Shown piece by piece: positions 35,049 to 42,806 of a stretch of DNA of 64,000 nt. Under the pieces are notes generated by a model that was given only the letters and a program-made list of their open reading frames with translations, was not told the DNA's origin and did no database searches. Origin of the DNA: Kribbella jiaozuonensis. Lineage in GTDB: Bacteria > Actinomycetota > Actinomycetes > Propionibacteriales > Kribbellaceae. The stretch's first letter is position 1. Every line of letters begins with the position of its first letter. The stretch is from positions 1,178,001 through 1,242,000 of the forward strand of contig NZ_SZPZ01000002.1 in the NCBI RefSeq assembly GCF_005233875.1, in the 5' to 3' direction. A program made the position numbers and the translations under genes.

Positions 35049-36326
35049 CTACTTCTCGAGGATGGCGACGACACCCTGGCCGCCCGCGGCGCAGATCGAG
35101 ATCAGGCCCCGGCCGCCGCCGTTCTCGTCCAGTTGCTTGGCCAGCGCGGCGACGATCCGCCCGCCGGTCGCCGCGAACGGGTGACCCGCGGCCAGCGAGC
35201 TGCCGTTCACGTTCAGCTTGTCCCGGTCGATCTCGCCGAGCGGCGCGTCCAGGCCGAGCCGCTCCTTGCAGAAGATCGGATCCTCCCACGCCTTCAGCGT
35301 CGACAGCACCTGCGAGGCGAACGCTTCGTGGATCTCGTAGTAGTCGAAGTCCTGCAGGGTGAGCCCGGCTCGCTGGAGCATCCGGGGTACGGCGTACGCG
35401 GGGGCCATCAGCAGGCCCTCGGCGCCCTTCACGTAGTCGACCGCGGCCGTCTGCGAGTGGGTCAGGTACGCGAGCGGGCGCAGGCCGTGCTCGGCGGCCC
35501 ACTCGTCGGTGCTCAGCAGGACGGTCGAGGCGCCGTCGGTCAGCGGGGTCGAGTTGCCGGCGGTCATCGTCGCGGTCTCGCCCTTGCCGTACACGGTCTT
35601 GAGCTTGGCCAGCTTCTCCAGGCTCGTGTCGGGCCGGAGGTTCTGGTCCTTCTCGAGACCGAGGTATGGCGTGATCAGGTCGTTCTGGAAGCCGCGGTCG
35701 TACGAGGCGGCGAGGTTGAGGTGGGACTTGAGGGCAAGCTCGTCCTGCGCCTCGCGGGTGATGCCCCACTCGAGCGCGGTCAGCGCGGCGTGGTCGCCCA
35801 TCGACTTCCCGGTCCGCGGCTCGGCGTTGCGGGGGATCTCCGGTACGACGTCCTTCGGGCGGACGCGGGCGAGGACCTTCAGCCGGTCCGGGTACGTCTT
35901 GGCGCGGTTGAGGTCGAGCAGCACGTTGCGCAGGTGGTCGTTGACCGCGACCGGCGCGTCGGACGCGGTGTCGACGCCACCCGCGATGCCGGCGTCGATC
36001 TGACCGAGCGCGATCTTGTTGCCGACCAGGATCGCCGCCTCGAGCCCGGTGCCGCAGGCCTGCTGGATGTCGTACGCCGGGGTGGTGGCGGCGAGCTTGG
36101 AACCGAGGACCACCTCGCGGACCATGTTCCAGTCGCGGGCGTGCTTGAGGACCGCGCCGGCGACCACCTCGCCCACCTCCTGACCGCCGAGGCCGGCCCG
36201 GTCGACCAGACCGTTGAGCGCTGCGGTGAGCATGTCGGAGTTGGAGGCGTGCCGGTACGTCTTGTCCTGCCGGGCGAACGGAATCCGGTTTCCGGCGACG
36301 ACGGCCACCTTGCGGGTCTCGGTCAC
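35049..36326 (-). CDS. fadA: Acetyl-CoA C-acyltransferase (thiolase)
   Basis: This 425-residue thiolase has the active-site Cys91 in DIQQACGTGLEAA, the His in NGSSLAAGHPFAATG, and Cys in ISICAAGGQGVV. It cleaves or forms 3-ketoacyl-CoA. Genome context (TetR-fadA-fabG-maoC, divergent acyl-CoA dehydrogenase) gives a full beta-oxidation-like set. Its start overlaps the tetR stop by 4 nt, so regulator and enzymes are co-transcribed. Confidence 0.93.
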   Translation of the reverse strand: MTETRKVAVVAGNRIPFARQDKTYRHASNSDMLTAALNGLVDRAGLGGQEVGEVVAGAVLKHARDWNMVREVVLGSKLAATTPAYDIQQACGTGLEAAILVGNKIALGQIDAGIAGGVDTASDAPVAVNDHLRNVLLDLNRAKTYPDRLKVLARVRPKDVVPEIPRNAEPRTGKSMGDHAALTALEWGITREAQDELALKSHLNLAASYDRGFQNDLITPYLGLEKDQNLRPDTSLEKLAKLKTVYGKGETATMTAGNSTPLTDGASTVLLSTDEWAAEHGLRPLAYLTHSQTAAVDYVKGAEGLLMAPAYAVPRMLQRAGLTLQDFDYYEIHEAFASQVLSTLKAWEDPIFCKERLGLDAPLGEIDRDKLNVNGSSLAAGHPFAATGGRIVAALAKQLDENGGGRGLISICAAGGQGVVAILEK

Positions 36327-37060
36327 GATGTCTCTCCTTTGGACTTTCGTGCGGTGGCGGAAGGTCGCTTGAGTGCTTTACGCCCCACAGCGGTCGCGAG
36401 GGTCGCGGTGATGGCAGTCTCTCGCACGGTACCGACATCCGCGTGATGCACCACCGGATGCCCGGGCTGGCCGCTCGACACGATCAGCCCGACCCTTGCC
36501 ATATGCAACGACCCGAGGGTCTGCGTGTACAGGTGATTGGCCAGGTAGGCGGTGTCGACCTCGTCGAACACGCCGGTCCGCTGGCCGGCCTTGAGGATCG
36601 CGGCGATCCGGTCGAGCGGCGCGGCCATCGCCGTACCGAGTTTCATCATCACGGGCTCGGTGATCTCGCCGAACAGTTCCTCCCCGGTCCTGCGGAGCAG
36701 ACTCATCGCGCAGTCCGTGAAGGCCGGGTAGGTCAGGCAGAAGTCGACGAACGTTTCACTGAGCGCCTTGAGGCGGTTGAGCGGGGCTTTTCTCGGATTG
36801 TCACTGTTGGTGAGCTGGTCGTTGAGCTCGCCGAGGTAGTCGACCAGAGTCAGCGCGAACAGCTCTTCCTTGCCGGCGAAGTGCCGGTAGATCAGCGCCT
36901 TGTTGATCCCGACCCGCTTGGCGATATCGTCGATCTGGGCGTCGATCGTGCCGCGCTCGTCGAACAGCTCGCGGGTGGCCCGGATGATGTCCCGCTCCCG
37001 GTCGCGCCGACGCTCCGCCGTGGTCCGGCGGCGTCCGATCGCGAGCAGCGCGGAGCTCAT
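36323..37060 (-). CDS. TetR-family regulator of the fatty-acid operon
   Basis: This 245-residue protein has a TetR HTH (RDIIRATRELFDERGTIDAQIDDIAKRVGINKALIYRHFAGKEELF) at residues ~23-70 and a helical ligand domain. The 40-residue C-terminal tail is basic and Ser/Thr-rich. It is the first gene of the operon with fadA, fabG and the MaoC gene and is divergent from the acyl-CoA dehydrogenase. A GTTAC-N8-GTAAC palindrome lies between. An acyl-CoA ligand is likely by analogy with FadR/KstR-type TetR proteins. Confidence 0.9.
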   Translation of the reverse strand: MSSALLAIGRRRTTAERRRDRERDIIRATRELFDERGTIDAQIDDIAKRVGINKALIYRHFAGKEELFALTLVDYLGELNDQLTNSDNPRKAPLNRLKALSETFVDFCLTYPAFTDCAMSLLRRTGEELFGEITEPVMMKLGTAMAAPLDRIAAILKAGQRTGVFDEVDTAYLANHLYTQTLGSLHMARVGLIVSSGQPGHPVVHHADVGTVRETAITATLATAVGRKALKRPSATARKSKGETS

Positions 37061-37103
37061 GGATCGATCTTAGCCACAGCGGTACCCTCCGGTGCAAACG
37101 ACG

Positions 37104-37121
37104 GTTACACTCGTCGGTAAC
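37104..37121. promoter_or_regulatory. TetR operator overlapping a -10 box
   Basis: GTTAC-N8-GTAAC is a perfect 5-bp-arm palindrome in the 97-bp divergent spacer between tetR and the acyl-CoA dehydrogenase gene. Its left half contains TACACT (37106-37111), a good plus-strand -10 about 47 bp before the dehydrogenase start. Binding there would shut off that promoter and possibly the divergent one. The fit to the neighbouring TetR is inferred from position. Confidence 0.55.
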
Positions 37122-37157
37122 ATCGTACTGCCCCTTCCTGTTCGCCGGAGGATGTTG

Positions 37158-38480
37158 ATGACCATGACCGATCCGAAGTCCGCTGTCTCCGCCGACGTGA
37201 TGGCGTTGGCCGGTGAACTCGGCGCCGAGCGGTCCCAACCGGGCTGGAGCTCGTTCTCGCTCGGGCTGAACGACGAGCAGAAGGAGATCCGCGACTGGGC
37301 CCACTCCTTCGCGGCCGACGTGATCCGCCCGGCCGCGGCCGAGTGGGACGAGCGCGAAGAGACCCCCTGGCCGGTGATCCAGGAGGCCGCCAAGATCGGC
37401 CTGTACGGCCTCGACGCGAACATCAACCTCTTCATCGATCCGTCCGGCTTGCTGATGCCGCTCGTGCACGAGGAACTGTTCTGGGGCGACGCCGGCATCG
37501 GCATGTCGCTCAAGGGCACCGGCCTGGCGTCGTCCGCGATCTTCTCCAACGGCACGCCCGAGCAGTGGAGCGAGTGGATGCCCCGCTGCTACGGCACGCC
37601 GGACGACGTACGCGTGGCTGCTTTCTGCTCGTCGGAGCCTGGTGCTGGTTCGGACGTGTCGGCGATCCGCACGCGGGCTGTCTACGACTCGTCCTCGGAC
37701 GAGTGGGTGATCAACGGCCAGAAGGCCTGGGCCACGAACGGCGGCATCGCCGACATCCACGTCGTCGTCGCCACCGTCGACCCTTCGCTCGGCACCAAGG
37801 GCCAGGCCGCCTTCGTCGTACCGCGCTCCGAGGTCCGCGGCCTCGAGCAGGGCACCAAGCTCCGCAAGCACGGCCTCCGCGCCTCCCACACCGCAGACGT
37901 CTTCTTCGACAACGTCCGCATCCCCGCCGCCAACGTCCTGGGCGGCAAGGAAAAACTGGACGAACGGCTGGCCCGAGCCCGCGAAGCTACTGGCACCACC
38001 GGCCGGAACGCCTCGATGGCCACCTTCGAAATGACCCGCCACATCGTCGGCGCCCAAGCCATCGGCATCGCCCGCGCCGCCTACGAGGTAGCCCTCGACT
38101 ACGCCAAGACCCGCGAACAGTTCGGCCGCCCCATCATCGACAACCAAGGCATCGCCTTCAAACTCGCCGACATGGCCATGGAAATCGACGCAGCCAGGTT
38201 GCTGGTCTGGCGCGCAGCCAACATGTCCGCCGCCCTCATGCGAGGCGAAACCCCCGACTACCGCCACGGCGAAGGCTCCATGGCCAAACTGAAGGCCGGC
38301 GAGGTCGCCGTAAAGGTCACCGAAGAAGCCATCCAAATCCTCGGCGGCAACGGCTACACCCGCGAATACCCCGTAGAACGCATGCACCGAGACGCCAAGA
38401 TCTACACGATTTTCGAAGGTACGTCGGAAATCCAGCGCCTCGTCATCGCCCGAGCCATCTCCGGCATGCGAATCAGGTAA
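37158..38480 (+). CDS. Acyl-CoA dehydrogenase
   Basis: The protein has 440 residues from ATG 37158, six bases after GGAGG; ATG 37152 and 37164 are alternatives. It has AFCSSEPGAGSDVSAIRTRA (FAD/acyl contact), NGQKAWATNGGIADIHVVVA, GFTREYPVERM-type NGYTREYPVERMHRDAK and the catalytic-Glu region YTIFEGTSEIQRL. It introduces the alpha-beta double bond into acyl-CoA. Its last ~80 bp recur at 39014-39096 and 58364-58446, so the 3' end of this gene is the apparent attachment site of an integrative element. Confidence 0.93.
   Translation: MTMTDPKSAVSADVMALAGELGAERSQPGWSSFSLGLNDEQKEIRDWAHSFAADVIRPAAAEWDEREETPWPVIQEAAKIGLYGLDANINLFIDPSGLLMPLVHEELFWGDAGIGMSLKGTGLASSAIFSNGTPEQWSEWMPRCYGTPDDVRVAAFCSSEPGAGSDVSAIRTRAVYDSSSDEWVINGQKAWATNGGIADIHVVVATVDPSLGTKGQAAFVVPRSEVRGLEQGTKLRKHGLRASHTADVFFDNVRIPAANVLGGKEKLDERLARAREATGTTGRNASMATFEMTRHIVGAQAIGIARAAYEVALDYAKTREQFGRPIIDNQGIAFKLADMAMEIDAARLLVWRAANMSAALMRGETPDYRHGEGSMAKLKAGEVAVKVTEEAIQILGGNGYTREYPVERMHRDAKIYTIFEGTSEIQRLVIARAISGMRIR
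38398..38480 (+). repeat. Attachment-site copy A: 3' end of the acyl-CoA dehydrogenase gene
   Basis: This is the intact gene end, coding IYTIFEGTSEIQRLVIARAI SGMRIR then stop. It aligns with two detached copies, B (39014-39096) and C (58364-58446). Copies B and C share an identical 28-nt start (39014-39041 and 58364-58391) at which A differs by several third-position changes, so B and C are closest to each other. Confidence 0.75.
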
Positions 38481-38794
38481 GGGCAAGCCCCCGCACGCTA
38501 CGCAGGCGCTACTTTCGTCGCTCCGCTCCTCAAACGCGCCTGCTATGCGTGCACCCCGCCCACCCCCGGGCTTATCGCCCGGAGCATCCCTTCCGGCTAT
38601 CGCCGGACCTTGCCGGCTATCGCCGGCGCCCTGCGGCTACCGCCGCGTTGCGCTCGCTACCGCTCGCGAGCGACCGCCCCGTGCTGCCGCCGACCGCCAC
38701 CAATCAACAATCACGTCCCGGGCGCGGGCAGCCGCCAAGGTTGTCGACGCGCAAACTTGCTGGCGTGATCGTCCGGCGGCTGTGCCGCAGGGGC
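38481..38794. other. Non-coding stretch with GC-rich hairpins
   Basis: No gene is supported here. Long open frames across it are high-GC shadows without family likeness. The stretch resembles the sequence after copy C (58447-58700) at roughly three positions in four by eye, including CGCTACGCAGG, CGCTCCGCTCCT and the CACCCCCGG block, and contains the hairpin array at 38566-38672. Confidence 0.6.
38566..38672. repeat. Array of short hairpins with TATC-type loops
   Basis: Successive perfect stem-loops: CCGGGC-TTATC-GCCCGG (38566-38582), CCGGC-TATC-GCCGG (38593-38606), GCCGGC-TATC-GCCGGC (38612-38627), GCGGC-TACC-GCCGC (38633-38646), and CGCTCG...CGAGCG (38651-38672). Arm sequences change but remain complementary, while loop and spacing are kept. 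A related array is at 58546-58690. Confidence 0.7.
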
Positions 38795-38960
38795 TACGAA
38801 CCCAGCCGCCTGGCCGAGATTGGTGCCGGACAATGCAAACACTCAGGCAACTGGGACGCGGTCGACCCGCTCCCTCTACTCGACCCGTTCGCACACGGCG
38901 CCGAAGGCACTCACCGCATGACGAACGTCCCCAGAGCCCGACCAACAGCTGAATCACACA
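38795..38960 (+). pseudogene. Relic of an XRE regulator 3' end plus phosphotransferase 5' end
   Basis: Read in the plus frame, residues PSRLAEIG, then AVDPL...AEGTHRMTN match the end of the XRE-TPR protein and start of the phosphotransferase encoded at 49370-49510 (MSRLAEIG, EAVDLV, then ACCGCATGACCAAC). The nucleotide match includes GCCGAAGGCAC-TCACCGCATGAC versus the intact copy's GCCGAAGGCACTTACCGCATG. No open gene survives. It suggests an earlier related element was here. Confidence 0.55.
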
Positions 38961-39013
38961 CGCAATTCAGGGGCTTTCGTCGATTCGCGCGCAGGCGACT
39001 GTCACGCTGCAGC

Positions 39014-39096
39014 AGATCTACACCATCTTCGAAGGCACCTCCGAAATCCAACGCCTCGTCATCGCCCGAGCCATCTCAGGCATGCGCATCAGGTAG
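39014..39096 (+). repeat. Attachment-site copy B (left end of the integrative element)
   Basis: This is a detached copy of the acyl-CoA dehydrogenase 3' end, still coding YTIFEGTSEIQRLVIARAIS and stop but with no gene in front. It lies 13 bp before the integrase stop codon, the usual place for an attL/attP-derived core. It pairs with copy C 19.35 kb away in direct orientation. Confidence 0.8.
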
Positions 39097-39109
39097 ACGT
39101 TTCCGCAGG

Positions 39110-40441
39110 TCACAGGCTGATTCCAGGGTCATCGTGAGACTGGCCGCCGTCGGGTTCCCAGTGCGTCGTGGGGGACCGGCCGGCGGCCAGCTCCGTCACA
39201 GCTCCGTGAGCTCCCATCGCGAACAGCTGGGCCAGCCGCGAGTCGACAGCCTTCCGCGCCCGCTCGTGGGACGACGGCAGCATGTGGGTGTACAGCCGAA
39301 GCGTGAACCCCGGGTCGCCGTGGCCCAGGTACTGCGCCAGTTCTTTGATGTTGACGCCGTCAGCCAGGGTGATACTCGCGTAGTAGTGCCTGAGTGCGTG
39401 CATGCCGTTCTCGCGACTGGAGAAGTACTGCCGCCGGCCGCGGGCGTCCTTCGTCGGCTCTGGTATGACGCCCGCGTGGAAGAGCGCCGGCTTCCACACG
39501 AGCTCGTCGTACGTCCGCGCCCGGATGTGCTTGTCGTCAGTCCAGCGGAACAGCAGGTTGACCGTGTGCGGCTTCCCGTCGACCTTCTCCCACGGCAACG
39601 TGTACGCCCGCGGCTTCGCGGCCTGGATGTACTCCGTGAGCATCACGGCGACACCCTCTGACATCGGCACAGTCCGCTCGGTGTCGTTCTTGGGCCGCGC
39701 GAACACAAACTCCCGGCTCAACTTCTTCGCCTGCCGCCGAACTCGGATGATCATCTCCTCGAAGTCGATGTCCTCCTCGGCGAGCCCGAACAACTCACCT
39801 TGCCGCAGCCCACACGCAGCACCAATCGAGGCGATCGGCCTGTACTGCGGCGGATGCCCCTCCACAATCCGCAGCACAATCTCGTCGCTCCAGGCGGTCG
39901 TCTTCCCGCCCTTCTCCGCCGGCACCTTGACCACTCGAGCCTTCGCCGGATTCCGCTTGATCGCCTCATCGTCAACGGCAACCTCCAACGTTCCGTGCAA
40001 CACGAGGTACGCCGTACGCGCCGTAGACGCCCCGAACCGCGCATCGAGGCCAGCCACCCAAGCCGCAATCTCAGAAGGCTTGATCGTTCGCAACTGCCGC
40101 CGCCAAAACACCGGTACGACGTGCAACCGCAAAGACGACTCGTACTTCATAGCTGTCGCCGGATCCACCACCCGAGAAGCAAGCCACCTGTCGGCAACCT
40201 CCTCAAACCGAACCTTCCCAGCCTCCGGATCGATGTACTCTCCACGCTCCCGATCCGTCTCCATCGCAGCCCCATGCCGCTCCGCAGCGGTCTTCGTCCC
40301 GAACGCCTTAGACCTCTCCTCCGGATCCACCCACCCCGCCAACCACCGCTTCCCCCGCCCCCACTTAGCCGTACGAACGCGCACAGTCGTCCCGTCGGCC
40401 TCCTTCACCGCCCGAGTCCACTGATCCTTCACGTAGGCCAT
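39110..40441 (-). CDS. Tyrosine recombinase (phage-type integrase)
   Basis: This 443-residue integrase has an N-terminal AP2-like arm-binding region (~20-75), a SAM-like core-binding domain (~75-175), and a catalytic domain with the R...K...HxxR...H...Y residues: Arg in GAACGLRQGELFGL, His348/Arg351 in HALRH, His374 in LGHGD, Tyr384 in LYTHM. It should integrate and excise the surrounding element at the acyl-CoA dehydrogenase 3' end (copies B/C). No obvious excisionase gene lies upstream, which would hinder excision. Confidence 0.95.
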   Translation of the reverse strand: MAYVKDQWTRAVKEADGTTVRVRTAKWGRGKRWLAGWVDPEERSKAFGTKTAAERHGAAMETDRERGEYIDPEAGKVRFEEVADRWLASRVVDPATAMKYESSLRLHVVPVFWRRQLRTIKPSEIAAWVAGLDARFGASTARTAYLVLHGTLEVAVDDEAIKRNPAKARVVKVPAEKGGKTTAWSDEIVLRIVEGHPPQYRPIASIGAACGLRQGELFGLAEEDIDFEEMIIRVRRQAKKLSREFVFARPKNDTERTVPMSEGVAVMLTEYIQAAKPRAYTLPWEKVDGKPHTVNLLFRWTDDKHIRARTYDELVWKPALFHAGVIPEPTKDARGRRQYFSSRENGMHALRHYYASITLADGVNIKELAQYLGHGDPGFTLRLYTHMLPSSHERARKAVDSRLAQLFAMGAHGAVTELAAGRSPTTHWEPDGGQSHDDPGISL

Positions 40442-40690
40442 CCCGCCGCTCCTCCATCATGTCGATGTGCGGCAGCTCAACGTTTGGAGTGTGGAGAGAA
40501 TCGACCGTTGTCCGGGCGTGCGGCGATGGTTTGCGTGGACTGAGTCGGGTGCGGACTTGAGCGCCAGTCGAGTTCAGACCGTCCACCCCTGACCACCGTG
40601 CGCCAGGACACGCCTACCGATCTAAGGAATGCCAGGGTCGTCAGGTCGGTCCGAGGCCGCTGTTAGCAAGCGCGTTAGCAGGTCGCCCTG

Positions 40691-40960
40691 CTACGCCTCG
40701 GTCAGCGTGAAGCTTCCGGTGGGTGTCAAGGCGGTCACCATGACGACCATCGTGCTGTCATCTGGAAGGCAAAGCTCAAAGGCCTTGTCCAGCTCGCACA
40801 AGGCTGCGAGATCCGGACCTTCCTCAGCCCGCGTGAGCTGCCCGGCTGCCTGCCATCCTTGCTCGTCGACCACAATCGTCACCGCGACCAGGAATGCAGC
40901 CAGACAGGTCGAGCTGTTCACCCACCACTCAAGCCGTGCGGCGGTCGTTAGTGAATCCAC
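40691..40960 (-). CDS. Small hypothetical protein (89 aa)
   Basis: GTG start at 40960 (MDSLTTAARLEWWVNSSTC). It has acidic character and no membrane helix or motif I recognise. A middle stretch LTRAEEGPDLAALCELDKAF and a beta-rich end MVVMVTALTPTGSFTL look folded, and similar short proteins occur near actinobacterial integrases. Nothing else occupies 40442-40690, where I see no gene, only the pair of direct GTTAGCA repeats near 40660-40680. Confidence 0.5.
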   Translation of the reverse strand: MDSLTTAARLEWWVNSSTCLAAFLVAVTIVVDEQGWQAAGQLTRAEEGPDLAALCELDKAFELCLPDDSTMVVMVTALTPTGSFTLTEA

Positions 40961-41149
40961 GTCGCGATCCTGGCATGAGCGACCGGCCGACTGCTACGCA
41001 GACCAGCTCACAGATCCCCCCTTGCGTCTTCCCTCTGCTGTCTCCTCATAGGTCCTGACTGGGCGAAGCGGCAGGCGGGAAGCCGTACCCCCGGACCCTC
41101 TCCGACATAGTCGGCTCTATCGGCCCCGTCATCCCGGAGTCGTGAGGGA

Positions 41150-41407
41150 CTAGCGGGGATGTCCTCCGTCGATACGACCGACGACGGAGCCGATGAGCAG
41201 CGAGTAGGCCAGGTCGAGTCCCACTGAAGCCCAGGTCAGTACGACGGCCCGGCCTTGCGTGGTGACGAAGACGTTGGTGACGAGCACGCCCAGGATCAGG
41301 CCTGTGATGCCGCCGACGACATCAACCTCGACACCACCTGTCCGCCCCGTGTCCCTGGCGCGACGAAGATCTGCTTGCGCGGTGCCTAATCGGTGTTCCC
41401 GCAACAC
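41150..41407 (-). CDS. Small membrane protein (85 aa), unknown
   Basis: GTG start at 41407 with GCGAGG just upstream. A basic N-terminus of ~25 residues is followed by two hydrophobic segments (GGITGLILGVLVTNVFVTT and VLTWASVGLDLAYSLLIGSVV). No family recognised. It lies 12 bp downstream of the alpha/beta hydrolase gene, same strand. It could be a fragment of a larger membrane protein. Confidence 0.45.
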   Translation of the reverse strand: MLREHRLGTAQADLRRARDTGRTGGVEVDVVGGITGLILGVLVTNVFVTTQGRAVVLTWASVGLDLAYSLLIGSVVGRIDGGHPR

Positions 41408-41419
41408 CTCGCAGGCCCC

Positions 41420-42253
41420 TCAGTGTTCGCTGCTGAAGAACCGTAGCAACAGCGGGCCGACGGTCTGTGGGTCGACGACGTGATCCGGCCCCTCGAGGGC
41501 CTCCCGTTGAGCGTGGGGCAATTGGTCTGCAAGCTCGTCGGCTGCGCGGTCGAAGAAGTCCGAGGGCAGGCCTGCCATATAGGGGACCGTGATCGGTCCT
41601 CCGGTGGTGACCAGGACCGGTTGGGTGACCGTTGCCAGTCGATCGGCCGGCAATTGGTAGCGGTTGAGGAAGACGCTGTCGTGGACCAGCGTGGGCGCGA
41701 GGGCGACCGAATGCGCCCAATGCGCCGTCTGCTTGCCTGCCGCTTTCCTGGCCGCGATGTTGTCGTCGGAGGCGCCGCTCAAGCGCATGAACAGTTCGAG
41801 AACCTCCTCGTCTCGCCCGGCGTCGAAGGCGCGTCGGGTGTCCGCGACGTACTCCTCGAATCGCTGGCGGATGTCGTCCCCGACCGCGTAGGGCACCTCC
41901 CACACGGCGATCGTGTTGATGGCTGACCCGGCCGCGGCCGCTTCCAGCGCCAGCGCGCCACCAGAGGACGCCCCGAACAGGTGTGCCGAGCCGCCCGCCT
42001 CCGCGATCAACGCATCCAGGTCCTCGATCTCCCTCTCCACGGCGTACGGCTCGGTGAAGCCGCTTGCGCCGCGTCCCCGACGGGCATAGTTGTAGACCGT
42101 GAAGTGCTCGGCGAGAGCCGGCGCCAAGGGAGCGTTCTCCACCCCCTCGTCGAGTGCTCCGCCCACCAGAATGACGGCCGGACCGCTTCCCTTCCGGTCG
42201 TAGGCGATGGTGGTGCCATCGTTTGATGTCACGCGAAAGGCCATCTCGTTCAT
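41420..42253 (-). CDS. Alpha/beta-fold hydrolase
   Basis: This 277-residue protein has the nucleophile elbow LFGASSGGALALE (GxSxG-like), an oxyanion HG-type strand VILVGGALDEG, and His in LEGPDHVVDPQTV. Substrate unknown; similar proteins accompany PadR/ABC resistance genes in actinobacteria. It is followed on the same strand by the 85-aa membrane protein and preceded by the DoxX gene with a 27-bp gap. Confidence 0.85.
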   Translation of the reverse strand: MNEMAFRVTSNDGTTIAYDRKGSGPAVILVGGALDEGVENAPLAPALAEHFTVYNYARRGRGASGFTEPYAVEREIEDLDALIAEAGGSAHLFGASSGGALALEAAAAGSAINTIAVWEVPYAVGDDIRQRFEEYVADTRRAFDAGRDEEVLELFMRLSGASDDNIAARKAAGKQTAHWAHSVALAPTLVHDSVFLNRYQLPADRLATVTQPVLVTTGGPITVPYMAGLPSDFFDRAADELADQLPHAQREALEGPDHVVDPQTVGPLLLRFFSSEH

Positions 42254-42280
42254 CTCACATCTCCGTTCGAGAGGTTTGTC

Positions 42281-42703
42281 TCAGCGCCTGAGCAGCGTGC
42301 CGACGACGGCCTCGGTGCGCGACCACCGCGTCCTTGCGATCACGGCCGCCACCATGAGTAAGGCGAGCGGCAGCCAAGGGCTCTGCTCGAGCACGAACTG
42401 ATCGGTGATGACAGCACCGGTCAGCAATGCCGCCAACCCGAGACTGGCCAGGCCCGCCAGAGCCGGGATCAGAAGTCCAACCCCTCCCGCGACCTCCAGC
42501 GCTCCGACCAGGTACCGGAGCGACTGGCCAGCCCCGATGTCGGCGAACATGTCCACCATGACCGGGTCGCCGGCGAGCTTCGAGATTCCGCCGCCGGCGA
42601 TTATCGCCGCCAGCACGACGTGCAGAATCCAGACCCCGATGCTGCTCGCCCGCCCGGGCGTGTGCGCAACGGTTTCCGAGTTTTTCTTGGGGATGGTGCT
42701 CAT
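42281..42703 (-). CDS. DoxX-like membrane protein
   Basis: The protein has 140 residues from ATG 42703, preceded by AAGGAGAGCCGA; the frame runs 28 codons further but without a ribosome site. Four hydrophobic helices begin at VWILHVVLAAIIAGGGISKL, with GALEVAGGVGLLIPALAGLASLG, typical of DoxX/DoxD-like four-helix proteins. These may act in quinone-linked redox or detoxification. Located between ABC exporter genes and the hydrolase. Confidence 0.82.
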   Translation of the reverse strand: MSTIPKKNSETVAHTPGRASSIGVWILHVVLAAIIAGGGISKLAGDPVMVDMFADIGAGQSLRYLVGALEVAGGVGLLIPALAGLASLGLAALLTGAVITDQFVLEQSPWLPLALLMVAAVIARTRWSRTEAVVGTLLRR

Positions 42704-42806
42704 TCGGCTCTCCTTGTCGTGTCCGGGTCTGGTAGCGGTGATGGCTTTGGCCGAGTGGGCCGGGTTGTCGGAGTTGATTTCGACCAAGTGCTCGCGGTAG
42801 CGGCAT

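Noticed and set aside
38566..38672. Possible CRISPR array
   Set aside because: Units are 14-17 bp palindromes of different sequence with short spacers; no constant repeat, no unique 30-nt spacers, no cas genes.
39014..39096. tRNA gene as attachment site
   Set aside because: No cloverleaf or CCA-like end is present; the repeated sequence codes for the acyl-CoA dehydrogenase C-terminus.
37343..39661. 772-aa plus-strand ORF spanning the acyl-CoA dehydrogenase and beyond
   Set aside because: It is an alternative frame of a real gene that runs on into GC-rich non-coding DNA; composition is Arg/His/Pro-rich with no domain. Only the small XRE-like segment inside was kept as a relic.
40660..40690. 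Direct GTTAGCA repeats as a candidate attachment site
   Set aside because: Only 7 bp long and not found at another boundary; the acyl-CoA dehydrogenase end repeats explain the borders far better.
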